Source of the DNA: Nereocystis luetkeana
Taxonomy: Eukaryota > Sar > Phaeophyceae > Laminariales > Laminariaceae
NCBI GenBank assembly: GCA_031213475.1
Contig: JARUPZ010000002.1
Location: 10,209,628 to 10,273,627, forward strand
DNA length: 64,000 bases
Direction of reading: 5' to 3'
Shown here: in pieces, positions 30,917-42,100 of the stretch
Layout: every line of letters starts with the position of its first letter
Position numbering within the stretch: the stretch's first letter is position 1
The notes under the pieces: model-generated
The model's database searches: none
What the model was told of the DNA's origin: nothing
What the model saw: only the letters and a program-made list of their open reading frames with translations
Made by a program: the position numbers and the translations under genes

Positions 30917-31393
30917 GCGTTTGAGCCCAGAACAGCGCGTTTCGTTCCTGGGCGTCTGGGCACGTTTGCCGCTGCATCTGCGGGAGGTGGCTTTTGACCT
31001 TCACGGCACGGACTGGACCCCTGAGGCCATCGAACAACTGGGGGATGTTCTCTGCGATTTTCCGGACGTTTTCTCGAAGTCCAAATCTGATTTTGGTTCC
31101 TGCTCGTTGATGCCTTTCGTGATTTCGATCCCGGAAGGAAGCCCTCCTGTCACGTCCAGGCCGCACCGCATCAACCCCATCCTGGCCAAGGAAGTGGAGG
31201 CCATCTTGGATCAGTATCTAGCGGCGGGTGGTCTGATCCAGCACTCGATCTCTCCGTACTCGGGCCCGCTGGTGGTCATCCCGAAGAAGTCGGGAGGCGT
31301 TCGGATCACAGTGAACTACAAGAAACTCAACCAGATCAGCAACCTCAGCCAGCTGCCTATTCCTAACCCGAACCCGAACGTTATCGGGTGACT
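30917..31393 (+). pseudogene. Reverse transcriptase N-terminal fragment (Ty3/gypsy type)
   Basis: The ORF from 30921 reads PHRINPILAKEVEAILDQYL, GLIQHSISPYSGPLVVIPKK and GGVRITVNYKKLNQIS. This is the classical opening of gypsy reverse transcriptase (fingers, 'D.R.LN' replaced by NYKKLN). It stops after LPIPNPNPNVIG at 31391; the YxDD motif is missing. Confidence 0.85.
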
Positions 31394-31799
31394 TGTGCTT
31401 GGATGCAAAATAGGTACCGCGGGTTGTAGCTATGTATGGAGAAGTCAGTAGTATCACTGTTGTCTCGTTTTGACCTGTCTGTGTAGAAGGGTGGGTTGTC
31501 TGTCGTCCTTTGCTGTTGTTGTAGGCCGTTGCAGTCGTGGGCCGTTAAACCCTTTGTTTGCAGTCGACCCTTTTTTTTCTTCGATTTGTTTTTGTCTCCC
31601 TTCAGCCTTTCTTCCTGGGGATTTTTATGAGCGTTTGACGACGAAACTCTTCCTTCATGCCGGACGTTGTCGGACGGGAAATTGCTGGCCTCATAATATG
31701 GACACTATGGACACTCAATTGTGCTGTACTTTTGTACTTCCAACACAAGACAGCACTACACGTACAACACCCTACACGAAATTTACAACATACACGTGG
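31394..31799. other. Unassigned stretch after the retroelement breakpoint
   Basis: No repeat or coding similarity seen. Begins after TAACCCGAACCCGAAC. Confidence 0.5.
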
Positions 31800-32790
31800 G
31801 TGTGCACGATGCTTACGCCCAATTTTGCGATTTTTTTGTTTATCGTTTTTACTCGTTTTTTGCGATTATCTCCCTCAGTTTGAATTATTTCCCTTTTTTT
31901 TTGGGAGTTTTGGTCGATCGATTTTTGCTTTTTTTCGCCTGTTTTTTTTCGTTTTCGTATGTTTTTCGCATTTTTGCCGTTTCTTAACGTTATTCCGTAG
32001 AGTCTCGTCCTGTTTTTGTGATTGCTCATATGCGAGCTTGCGTACGCACGTATGGTCCGGAATAAATTATAGAAGGGGACGCACGTAAAGCACCGCTTGC
32101 TTGTTCGTTTTCGAAGAGTTCACGGCGTTTACCCCATTTTGGCGTTTTTTTCATCATTTTCATCCGTTTTTCGCGATTTTCTCGCTCAGTTTTGTTTTTT
32201 GTCCATTTTTTTGTTGGAGTTATGGTCGATCATTTTTTTCGATTTTTTTTGCTTCTTTTTAGTTTATGCTGTTTTTGCCGATGCTTGACGTTTTTCCTCG
32301 GTTTCGTACGTTTTGGGTATTTATGTCAATCGTGAGATATACTGTTCAGAAATATGAGCCACGCTGGACTATTCGTATGAGTTGTCAAAGAGGACGATCG
32401 TAGAACACAGCTTGCGTGTTCGTTTTCGAAGAATATACGATGTTTATTACCCTTTTTTTGCGCGTTTTCATCGTTTTTATCCGTTTTTCGCGAATATCTC
32501 GCTCAATTTCGATTGTTTTCCTCTCTTTGGGAGTGTTGGTCGATCATTTTTTTCGATTTTTTTGTGCATTTTTGTGCATTTTTGCCAACTCCTAACGTTT
32601 TCCCTCGGTTTCGTCCTTTTTTGGTATTTCTCTCATTCGTGAGGTATTTGTTCAGAAATAAGCTACGCTTGACTACGAATTCGTACCTATTAATAGTATG
32701 CTCGTATGAATACGAGTACGAGAAGGCGCTTATATTCATGACTGCGGTTTTTGTTCGTAATTATAAGCTACACCAGACATTTCTTCTTTA
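31800..32790 (+). repeat. Tandem array, ~315-bp unit, three copies
   Basis: The anchor CGTTTTTCGCGATTTTCTCG recurs at about 31850, 32165 and 32482. Each unit also holds GGTCGATC...TTTTTTCGATT, CCTCGGTTTCGT-like and TTCGTTTTCGAAGA blocks. T-rich on the plus strand. Short ORFs here are not protein-like. Confidence 0.8.
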
Positions 32791-33130
32791 CCAGAAAAAG
32801 GTACACTGAATGACAGAAAACGCCATCTAACTTGGGTTTGGTAAACACTGATCACCTCGTTTTATTTTTTCCTACAGCAGTAGAATGCCAAAAATGCACT
32901 GGTGAACGTTTTTTTTGTCAATTTTGTGACTTGGACGGACATGGATTTTCACCAGAAAACGGTATATACCTTGACAGAGAAAGTAACCTAACTTGGGTTC
33001 GATGTACCCTGATTTTTTGGTGTTCATGATTTGTACCGTAAAATGGCAACACATCACTGGTGAACCTTTTTTTTGGCATTTTGTCCAGTCAGTGGGACAG
33101 CTTCTTATTTTTGCTTCTAGATACCCTAGG
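32791..33130 (+). repeat. Direct duplication, ~160-bp unit
   Basis: CTAACTTGGGTT at about 32828 and 32988, CACTGGTGAAC at about 32898 and 33055, each followed by a T run. Confidence 0.7.
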
Positions 33131-33555
33131 TAAACCCAAGGGAACTGTCATCAACTCGTGTGCGGCCGGACACGGCGCACGTCGGACGCTTCAGTAAGAG
33201 CTCGAAAGAGGGGGTCTCTATTTTTTGTGTGCCGTCAAAATTATAACTTCGCCTCTTAAAAATCCCGAGTTTGCTAATTGGTGTCTTGTTCTTTACGTAG
33301 GCAAAACTCCGAACTATCTGGACGGGAATATAAGGACGGCTTGGGCCTTTCTGCTCTTAACTCCTTTACGTACAGAAGTATCGCATCGTACAGTTACACG
33401 CATAAACCTACTGTGAAATTGGCTCAATTTTTTCAAGTGCCTTGTCCACGGTGGGAGTGCAGCCCTTGAGGCCTACCGGGGGGTTTGCACGGCGGCTATT
33501 GTGGACCATCAGAGGGGCAACATTGACCGCGCAAAAAAAAAGGTACGAGTAACGA

Positions 33556-33760
33556 TTCCTGCAACGGCCACTGCGCGATTGGGCGAATCGTGATACAACG
33601 GTTGGTGTCGTCCGAGTTACAAAGGTTGAAAGGTATCACGGTCGCACGGCACGGGCGCAACATGATATTACCCATACCCGTGCTTCTGCTGGGCGCTCAC
33701 GCCGCTGCTCGTAGAATGCTGACAACACTAAACGCTATCGTTGGGCTGGTCGCTCCTGCG
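33556..33760 (+). repeat. Family D dispersed repeat, copy 1
   Basis: Shares GGTTGGTGTCGTCCGAGTTA, TCGCACGGCACGGGC and CTGCTGGGCGCTCA with 57947-58110, in the same order. Confidence 0.65.
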
Positions 33761-34548
33761 GAATCTATCTCAAGGTTCCAGCGTTCCTCTTGACCTCCTC
33801 GTGTGAGCGTCCAACATATCACAACCAAAATCAGTGCACTGGGGCAACGAGTACGGCAACGCATATCGTTGGCGCTGAAACCCTACAGCAAATACGCAAA
33901 CAGTGTACCTGGTATATAGTGGTATCATCAATAGGGGGGGGGGGGGGGGGGGGGGAGAGCAAGCCGGTTTTTTGCTATGTAGGCGTGTACATACCCCACT
34001 TTTCGCCGAGCTTGCAGAAAAGAAGTGCGCTTTGTTCACCCTCGCGGCAAGCTGTTCTTCGCAGTTGACAAAAAGGTTGTCCGTCGGTGGCTGGTGCTAT
34101 ACAATGAATACGACCTACCAGTACTACAGCAGTGCCGGTATACGCCAGCCACCAATAGCGGCACTATACGGGCAACCCGCACACTGCCATACTCCCATCT
34201 GTGCCAAGCGGTTCCACAGGCAACATAGCGGGCAACCGGCACTAAAAGAGGGACCACTATTGTACTGTAAAATAGTGCCGTCGTCGGTTAATACAGCAGT
34301 TTCACAGCGAAAGCCGAGGCACAGAAAAAAAAAACACTGTAGAAAAACGGTTATATAAACTCATGTACCAGCACCAGCACACGACCCGAAGCCCCTAGTC
34401 CAAATGCGTGGGAATACAGCTACACATAGCAGTGGCGTCCTTTCTTGCCTCCTTCGAGGGACCCAGGAAAGGCGTGTTCTCTTTCTCAGGGACCGGACGG
34501 CCTTAGGCAGATAGATCCCTGTTCCCGTGCTTACAACCGAAGACTTTC

Positions 34549-34576
34549 ACGCACGCACGCACGCACGCACGCACGC
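34549..34576 (+). repeat. (CACG)7 microsatellite and 24-bp duplication
   Basis: Followed at 34577-34630 by two copies of CGGGCTGTCTATCGACCTCT plus CGCT. Confidence 0.85.
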
Positions 34577-35157
34577 GGTCGGGCTGTCTATCGACCTCTC
34601 GCTCGGGCTGTCTATCGACCTCTCGCTCGCCAGCTTGCCCATATGCCCATACGACTGTGGTTGAACGCAGAGGGGTATAGAGGGCAATAATTTGACCCTA
34701 CTCGAGCCAGGCCCGATATCTCAGCTCGTGAGGGAATTTTAATTTTCACCCCCCTAAACCCATCTTCAAGCGAGCCTCTCCCGCTCGTGGCAGTGTGCGC
34801 CTCACCCACGTGCTCAAGGAACTTCGGTACACCACGTAAAGTTCCGCGCTGGACGGAATAAAAGAAAACAGCAAACGTTGGCGTTGCTATACGTTTTATG
34901 AAAGCGAAACATCACCCGGTCGACGTAAAGTCAACGAACTGAGATGGTCTATTTCCGGACCACATCCCGAGTGCACATTTTGATCCTGCACATAGTGATT
35001 TCCTTGCCCATGCCTACAGGTAGTACGCACGCGCCAAGACACAGTCTGTCAATATTGCACGTCAAGATTGTTCTTGCTCCAAGGTTAACCAGCCCCCCGC
35101 CAACAACGTTCTGTTAGGTACAGTTTTTGCCTCATACGTTAGTTGCTCCATCCCGCG

Positions 35158-35188
<31 letters not shown>

Positions 35189-35323
35189 CCCCCCGAACAA
35201 ACAAGCCGCCAAGCCGCCAACATGTACAAAACCCGCCCAGAGAAGCCTCGCTTTCGTTTCCTCCCTTTTTAAGCGCGCCGTTCGACCCCGAACTCCCCCC
35301 CACTTCCCCACCCCAGAGCTAAG

Positions 35324-35719
35324 TCACAGGTCGGGATCCTCCTCGTCGTCGTTATTCCCAGCTCCTCCTGCCTTTTGCAGCGGCGCCATCCTCGCACCAA
35401 CTCCAGACGACCACCCCGCCGAACCTGCCCCGCCCCTGACCGCGCTGCCGCCGCCGCTGCCGCTGCCACCGTGCGAGAACCCGATAAAATCCGAGGGAGA
35501 AGCGAACGATAAGCCGGCTGCTGCTGAGCTCCTGCTGCTGCTGCCGCCGCCGCCGCCGCTTCCGCCGCCCGCTGATAGTCCGGCGCCGCCTCTCCAGATG
35601 GGCTCGTTCGAGGCTTCTGATTCGGAGTCGGAGTCGTCCCCCCCCAAGGCCGCGAAAGGGTTGCCCTTGCGCTTGCGTCCGGCAGAGCGAACGGGGCGAG
35701 CCGGTGGCGCATCTGGCGC
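35324..35719 (-). CDS. Unrecognised gene, terminal exon
   Basis: 131 codons and TGA. The acceptor TGATCTCAG follows a (CT)22 microsatellite at 35804-35761. Low-complexity Gly/Ser/Ala coding with an acidic end. The opposite strand reads Pro-rich and has no comparable splice or start signals, so I take the minus strand. Confidence 0.62.
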   Translation of the reverse strand, partial: APDAPPARPVRSAGRKRKGNPFAALGGDDSDSESEASNEPIWRGGAGLSAGGGSGGGGGSSSRSSAAAGLSFASPSDFIGFSHGGSGSGGGSAVRGGAGSAGWSSGVGARMAPLQKAGGAGNNDDEEDPDL

Positions 35720-35756
35720 CTGAGATCAGATAGAGACAAAGAGACAGAAAGAGAGA

Positions 35757-35805
<49 letters not shown>

Positions 35806-38800
35806 ACGGCAAGAAGAGCAGATGAAACGTGCCGTTGCATGGAGGGCCAGCAGGTGCGCGCGGGGGAGACGGGGGAGACGTAAAAGCCCGTGGTTTGAGC
35901 AAGTCGCCAGCCAGTGCATGAAGGGAGCAAGCAACTTCGGCCGCTATACGAGGGCAAAAGATGGGGCGAGGGTAGTCATGCATGCGCACGACATAGCGAG
36001 GGGTGCGCTAAATAAGCCCTCCTCTGCCGCGGTGTTCTGTGCGCGCTTCGGGTTAGTATTCGTTCGAGCTCTCCTCAGCAATGGGTAGAGTCTTGCTGTC
36101 TAAACTCCAGAAATGGCGCTCGGCCGAAGCGAAAACACGGAAACACGGCATAGGACCCACGAAAAAGCTGAATTCCGCCCCCGCTCCATTTGCCCCCCCC
36201 CGTTGCTCCGTCTCGAAAGGGATGCGTGGTCAAATGGCAAAGGCAAGCAACAAAATGAGTACGCCCCCGCCACCCCCCCTGCCAGAACGATCGTATCACG
36301 TTGTTTGTGGTAAGGCACCCAAGAGGCAGTTACATAGCACCCCCATTGTTGTCTCTGGGAGTGGCCACACCGGAACTTAAAATTGCTGATTAAAGCTTAA
36401 GCTTGTCATCCATATGCACGCCCGCCTCACAAGTGGTTCTGAGTAGGATGCCGCTCACGCTCCATGCGGCCGAACACCTCATGGCGCTTCGCGCGTGGTG
36501 CAAGCAGTGTCTGCCTGGTCGGGGAAAACTCGACGTGCTCCGTCCCGGGATTGTTCGTAGGGATGCGAGGGTCTATGGTCATACAACTACGGCCATGCAT
36601 GATATCGAGTACATACCCCCCCCCCAACGGCTAGCGGTCGAGTTATACGAGTATCATTTTTGAGTGGGTAGAACCCTAACTCCACACGAGGGGGATGATT
36701 GTATCACGCAGCGTATATATGGTAAGGCACCCACGAGGCAGTCGCATGGTGAAACCATTGCTGTCTCTGGAAGTGGCCAGACCAGAAAAAACAATTCATT
36801 GACGAAGTCATCCTTATACAAGAAAAGCCGCCTCATAAGCGGTATTAGTAGGATGCAGCTCACCCTTCATGCGACTCGCCAGACACCTCACGGCGCTTCG
36901 CGCTTGGTGCAAGCAATGTCTGCCTGGCCGGTGAAAACAGGACATGCTCCGTCCCGGCATTGTAGGGATGCGAGGGTCTACGGCCATACGGCTACGGCCA
37001 TGCATATGACAATGAGTACACCCCCCCCCCAGACCCTGCCAAAAGCACCGACCACGCCTCAAGAGTCGAAACCCGATCGTAGACGCAGCATGTCAGCCCC
37101 TGGAAAAAATATGCGAGTGAGGATATCGCCCCACCAGCAGAACCCTCCGCAAAACGCGCTACATGAATGATACGTGTATCCTCCCATCCGCCACCACGAG
37201 TAGTCCTACTCACCGGCGCGACCACAGCGCTCAAGCAGCCCTTCACGCCACAGCAACTACTGGGCACCACCCACCGGCAGCTGCAGAGCACTACAAGCTC
37301 TACTAAGGTGTAAATCACGTGGGTCGACGCAGGAGCGTGACACATGCACAGGTGGATGACAAACGCGAAATTGAAGCCCGCTTAATCCTTTTATTTGGGG
37401 ACAAACTACTTAAAAATTGAGTGGATTGTCCCCAAAATGAGACTGCAGCTCTAAAACGGTTAAAGGACGACAACAGCAAGGGACCCTTTTCTACCCCCCG
37501 CACTCACTGGATCGTCGCTGATGCTCTGCAGCAGGGCTTCGACCATCCGGGCGGAGCTCGATGCGCGCATGGATGTCATAGATTCCGCACTGCCGTGTCC
37601 GATCAGGATTGGGTGGGGGGGGGTCCATATCACGACCGGGGAGGCGGTAGGGGTGGGGGGGGGGGTCGTTATATAGCGGGGCAATCGCCTGAAAAACCTT
37701 CAGTTAGTCGACTTAATCCTTTTAGTACTGCAGTGCACACGTACGTAAATTCGACTCTCATTGCTAGTAGTTCGTCCCCAAAACGGGAGAGCAGTCCTAA
37801 ATGGGTTAAAACGCCAGCGGTTTATGCTATGCTTCTTTTTCACGATAACGTTCGCGCAATCCAAGCTGAAAACACCCCAAAAGTGTAACGGCGATCAATC
37901 TGGCCAACCGATGGTTTCGGGGGTGGGGTGGGGGTGGGGTGGGGGTGGGGTGGGGGGGGGGGGGGGGGGGTATGAATCGGTGACCAATATAATGTGTGCT
38001 CAACAGCAGAGAGGGCTTTCGGTCCACATCCACAGTTTTCTGTTGCCTCGTACGTACCCTGCTCAAGTCCGCCACCACTGCAGTCCTACCGCCCGACCGC
38101 TACTCGCCAATCTGAAGGAGTACGTCAACGTCTTTTGTAACAAATATTCATAGTATTACGGGGGACCATAGTTAATAGGACCTACGGTATACATAAAAAA
38201 CCTATGTATTTAACCATTTTTACTAACAATATTTGGTCCTATTAACTATGGTCCCCCGTAATAGTAGTGTTCCTACACTATCGTACGTACCACCACAAGC
38301 TATTCGGCGACTGGACCCCCAATGCTTAAGGCGGGGCCACTGTTGCTACGTGTGAGTATTCCATCCCAAGTATATACTGCTGCATGCATACGTAGCGGTA
38401 TCGCCCCTCCTCTGCCGACGCGTCGCTTCCATGGCGGACTGCTGTTCAACCTTTTATGACGGGTCTGCTGAATGCTACCAACACGACTATTAATAGAGGC
38501 ACAGAGACTAACCAGGTGAGATGTCAGCAGTGCTGGTGCGACAGGGCGGAGGAGAACGGCAATACATACAAGAGCAAAACAAAAACCGTACCAGGTACTA
38601 CATACAACACGTGCTTAGACTGACCACTTGCTATCAACAGGGCAAAAAGCCAACCTGTACGATGCTACATAATTCCAACCGGAATTGCCCCCAAACACGT
38701 CTAGTAGGAGCAGTTCCAAGGTGTTGCCCCCTTTACACTACGTACTGCTACCGCAAAAAAAAAAAAAAAGAGGACCCAAAATATTTCGTAATGCCAAGCA

Positions 38801-39176
38801 CTTTGTTCAGTTGTCCTTACCGGACAACGTTTAGTAAACTTGCAACCAAATAAGGTGTGTAAGCGTATAATACGGGGATATAAGTTTTATGGGTCCATCC
38901 TGGGTTCTGGCTCTTAAACATCGTACGTAGCCCCTTGTAATGGTTGCAAGGGGGTTGGCAAGACGAAGCCCAAGCGACCACATCGTTCATGACAAGCCCC
39001 ACCACGTGCAGCGCTCACCCTTCACTCGGCATGCGCAGCGACGCCGTCGGAGGCGCCAGCCGCACCCTCACTGGAGCTCGCGTGCGATGCGCTTCGTCGG
39101 CGTCCAGCTTGGCCTTTTCGCGCGCGTCTACCGCCGCGTATTCCGCTTGGATCACCGCAGCCTCCGACGATCCCGG
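35324..39176 (-). CDS. Unrecognised protein with Gly/Ser-rich, acidic C-terminus; last three exons
   Basis: Minus-strand exons 39176-39019, 37589-37508 and 35719-35324 join in phase (0 to 2, 2 to 0, 0 to stop) with donors GTGAGC and GTGAGT. The visible 211 residues comprise a charged helical stretch (AVIQAEYAAVDAREKAKLDA), a second helix (ARMVEALLQSISDDP), a basic patch GRKRKGNPFAAL that could be a nuclear signal, an acidic serine block DDSDSESEASNEP, about 75 residues of Gly/Ser/Ala low complexity, and an acidic end NNDDEEDPDL. I do not recognise a family. The 5' part is not identified; it should end in phase 0 upstream of 39176. Confidence 0.6.
35761..35804 (+). repeat. (AG)22 microsatellite
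   Basis: On the minus strand a CT tract about 40 bases upstream of the CTCAG acceptor at 35720, with further pyrimidines between. Confidence 0.93.
36286..36627 (-). mobile_element. Family C repeat, copy 5, reverse
   Basis: Contains CGTATCACGTTGTTTGTGGT, AGGCACCCAAGAGGCAGT, CTCTGGGAGTGGCCACACC, GGTCGGGGAAAACTCGACG and GGGTCTATGGTCATAC, ending at a poly-C run. Confidence 0.8.
36686..37031 (-). mobile_element. Family C repeat, copy 6, reverse, in tandem with copy 5
   Basis: Same blocks as copy 5 and same orientation, about 60 bases away; the two copies differ at many positions, so they are not a recent duplication of one copy. Confidence 0.8.
37382..37464. mobile_element. Family B element, copy 3, left arm shortened
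   Basis: The left GGACTGCAGTC stretch is deleted; the core TTTGGGGACAAACTACTTAA and right arm remain. Confidence 0.72.
37508..37589 (-). CDS. Unrecognised gene, internal exon (82 nt)
   Basis: Acceptor ACGGCAG, donor GTGAGT at 37507. One base completes Gly, then 27 codons with the amphipathic helix ARMVEALLQSISDDP. The other two frames are also open over this short span, so the choice depends on phase with its neighbours. Confidence 0.55.
37712..37810. mobile_element. Family B element, copy 4, diverged
   Basis: Outer arms (TTAATCCTTTTAGTACTGCA and TCCTAAATGGGTTAAA) are kept; the left core is replaced by unrelated bases. Only 250 bases from copy 3. Confidence 0.68.
37916..37971 (+). repeat. 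G-rich array GGGGTGGGGT
   Basis: Six or more runs of at least four G separated by single T, then a run of over 20 G. A very strong G-quadruplex candidate, intronic in the unrecognised minus-strand gene. Confidence 0.88.
38156..38261. mobile_element. Family A element, copy 6
   Basis: Perfect ends flanked by TA, 'AGTTAATAGG' subfamily. Lies between exons 39019 and 37589 of the unrecognised minus-strand gene, so it is intronic there. Confidence 0.87.
39019..39176 (-). CDS. Unrecognised gene, internal exon
   Basis: Acceptor TTTTTGTGTTCCAG, a good pyrimidine tract; donor GTGAGC at 39018. Phase 0 in, 2 out. Encodes PGSSEAAVIQAEYAAVDARE and on to MPSE. An alternative donor GTGAGG after HRTRAP would leave phase 0 and would not join the next exon in frame. 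Confidence 0.6.
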
Positions 39177-42100
39177 CTGGAACACAAAAACAAAGCGAAC
39201 AAGACAAACGAAAAACAACGCGTGGGAACGAAACCGAACCAACCACACAAAAACTGAAAAAACGCGCGATATACGCCGATTCCCCGCGTAGGTTAATGTG
39301 CGGTGCAGTGCCCTCGCGCCCACGTAATGTTACTGCTTCCCGGCGGGAACTCTTGCTGGCTGGCATCCGCCGACAAAAAAAATATACGAGCAAAGGCGTA
39401 TCAGTAGATCTCTGTACCGGTATAAAGCACCCCGGCCTTACAACGCACGGTACGTTAAAAAAAATCGCGGGAAGTAAGTTTGTTCGGGCTTTGATCTGAC
39501 TCCGGGATCAAGGGGACTCGTCTCCCCCGCTCCGCAAGCATTAGCCGTGCGTGCCGGTGGGTGGGTGCACGGGGCTCCTATTGGCGGCAAATTGGCATAG
39601 TACATCTATACGTACACCCCAAAAAACACGTATGCCCCTAGATAGGTTTCCACACCATATTTGGGTCTGATAGGTACTATTAATATTTAGTACTATAACC
39701 CTCCGTAAGTAATACTAAACACCTTTATGGCATGTACCTATTTGCCCACGTGGGTCGAAGCCCACGACGATACCGGATGGTTACGCCGTGCGCAAGACGG
39801 TAAACAAAGACCGGCGGCGGCGGCGGCTGCGCCAGTGAGGCGACGCCGGTTCGCACCTTCGCAAGCGGACCATCGCTCTTTCGCCGTCTCTTGCCGCCGC
39901 GGGATCGTTTATTCGGGGCCAGGAGCTGCTGGCTCAGGGTCCTCCTGGCAGGGCCGAACAAGAACAGCGGCAAGCAGCGAAGCGGAACAGGTACATCAGT
40001 ACTAGCGGGAATCTTACGCGGAGACAAGCGCCGCCAGAGGCCAGAGCCACGCGGAATATATCTCATGTACAGTATGGCACCAAAAAAAAAAAGGTGTACA
40101 ATGTAAGAGGCGACCTTCGAGGTACTGGGCCAGGGTGAGCAAGGACTGTCGATCGATCACCGACCGGACGAAACGTGTGCACCAACCAACTACATAGCGC
40201 GGCAGAACACTCCCGCCCCCCCGCTTCTCCCTCAAATCATTGAGGTCAAGCCACCACTACTACTGCTGCGGCTGTAGTACATACCACGTACCTGGTACAC
40301 GAAGGAGATACAAGCAAGGGGGGAGATATTCCAACATTCCAATGACTCTCGGTATACTGTACGACCAGAGAGGGTGGTGATTCAATGAGACCCTGTCCGA
40401 AAGGAAAACTTCAGCGGTCTCCGACCTCCAAAAGCGGGGCAGGAACGAACGCTCTCATGTATGTATCAGGTACGATATCTCTCTAGACTCGCAGCGTTGA
40501 TGGAGGCTTCAGTGTTCCGGCTGCCGGCACCAATGGCGGGAGGAGTTGTGCTACACCTCTTGCGGCATTACAGCTCTGGTGTCCTCGTACTTGCAGAGCT
40601 TGTGTTTGCATCCCCGTCACGGAGGTATGTAACACCAAGGACATCGTGTTACTGCTGTACGTACGAACAACGTGCGAGAGAGTGTTGCTTATGAAGAGTA
40701 TTGCTTGTACACCGCTAAACGAGTACAGGTATTAATAGTAGAGATTTTAAGCGCAAGTGTCAGCAGGACCACAGCAATGACCTACGACACCAGCAGTTCC
40801 GCGTACAATCTCCACTACCTGTACTCGCGTTGCTATTGATAAGCAATACTCTCGCGCACGTATTCGTACGTACAGTAAATACGATCTCCTTGGTGTTACA
40901 TAGCTCCGTAAGGCGGATGCAAGCAAAAGCTCTACGAGTACGAGCACACCAGAGCTCTAATGCCGCAAAAGGTGTACCAGGTACTGCTGTACGCAGAGTA
41001 GAGGTATCGTAGTTGTTATCACACGAGCTGATACTGCTTGCACAGCAGTACAAACACCCGACGAGCACCAGGTACCACATAATATCCATATGGCCATATC
41101 ATAACGGTCAAGCGACATAGGTCTACGACTGCGTACGGCATACGGCGTCTCCACTCACTTTCCCATCAGCGCCCCGCCTAGCACCAGCGGCCATGGAGAG
41201 GAAGGAGCAAATGCGAGGGCGTACCCCGGCAGGTATGCGTAGAGGTCAAAGCAGAGGCAACGATTGGGCATTGGACACCGAGATAAAGCACGAGAAGGTC
41301 GCATAGAGGGGGAAGGTGGTGGTTGGGGGTTGTTGGGAACAGCGCCGCATTTTCGCTTATACCAGGTACCTACCACAGGTAAAGTGTGCACCCAACTGGC
41401 ATATGCGCAACGTCGACCAGAACATACGCATCTACTTGTGGTACATCAGATGGTCACTTCCGCTGAGGGATTTTTTCTATACAGCACGTCATGCAAACAC
41501 CCCCACGAGCCAACCTATTGGCCTCACCATCTAGGCCTGCACCGCGGTGCGCCCCTCCGTTCTTGTTCTTATGGGTCTGCTTATGGAGGAGCCCGCTGTT
41601 GCCTTGTTGAAGCCGTTTGCGCGCCGGCGCTTCCTTGCGCTTCGGACCCCTGGCTTTCCCCATCGCTCAAGCTTCACCTCACCGTACTACTTGCTCACGA
41701 GGTGTGTTATGGGGTACGAGCACTGGAGCACAAGTAACTGTGAACGAGAGCGTGTTTCTGGTGTTCTCTAGGTTCAAGTAGGAGTTTCATTTGTTAGGAT
41801 GGCTTTGCTCAAGCGGGCGTTTATTCGCCGAATCTCGGGCAGAGCTGCTGGTTTGCCGGCCCCACCAGCGCCCCACAGCTCTAGCTGCGTCCAGGATACA
41901 AGGGAGAGGGATACCAACGGCGTTGTACGTGCTACTAGCCTCATGAATCGCTATGTTGTGCTTGCACGATCGGCATGGCCTAGGATGAGGCCTGCATCTT
42001 GCCCATCAAACGTGGCGACTCTTGTACGATACCAAACTTTCCACTCCACGGCCCCAGCCGGGTCCATCGGCTTCAAGAACTTCAAGAACTCTCCTAGGCT

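Larger units (their letters stand above)
26052..31393 (+). mobile_element. Truncated Ty3/gypsy-like retroelement carrying a NADAR domain
   Basis: Order on the plus strand: possible LTR tail (26052-26150, with GAATAAAG at 26116-26123), overlapping leader ORF, gag with zinc knuckle, linker, NADAR, retropepsin remnant, N-terminal reverse transcriptase. RNase H and integrase are absent, and similarity stops at about 31370-31393. No second LTR is seen, so both ends are uncertain. The element has stops at 28681 and 29011, a frameshifting duplication in the protease and another frame change near 30875, so it is dead. GC is higher than in the surrounding DNA. Confidence 0.85.
33131..35323. other. Intergenic, no supported gene
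   Basis: Holds Family D copy 1, a poly-G run at 33935, the CACG array and a poly-C run at 35157. The region 35324 onward is the end of the minus-strand gene. Confidence 0.55.

Noticed and set aside
34549-34576. CRISPR-like short repeats
   Set aside because: Simple tetranucleotide run without spacers; eukaryotic context.
35127-35723. Pro-rich plus-strand ORF
   Set aside because: Antisense of the Gly/Ser-rich terminal exon, which has a strong acceptor and fits the upstream exons in phase.
36690-37031. 5S rRNA gene suggested by GTCTACGGCCATAC in Family C copy 6
   Set aside because: Only 14 bases match; the internal control regions and the 3' half of 5S rRNA are absent.
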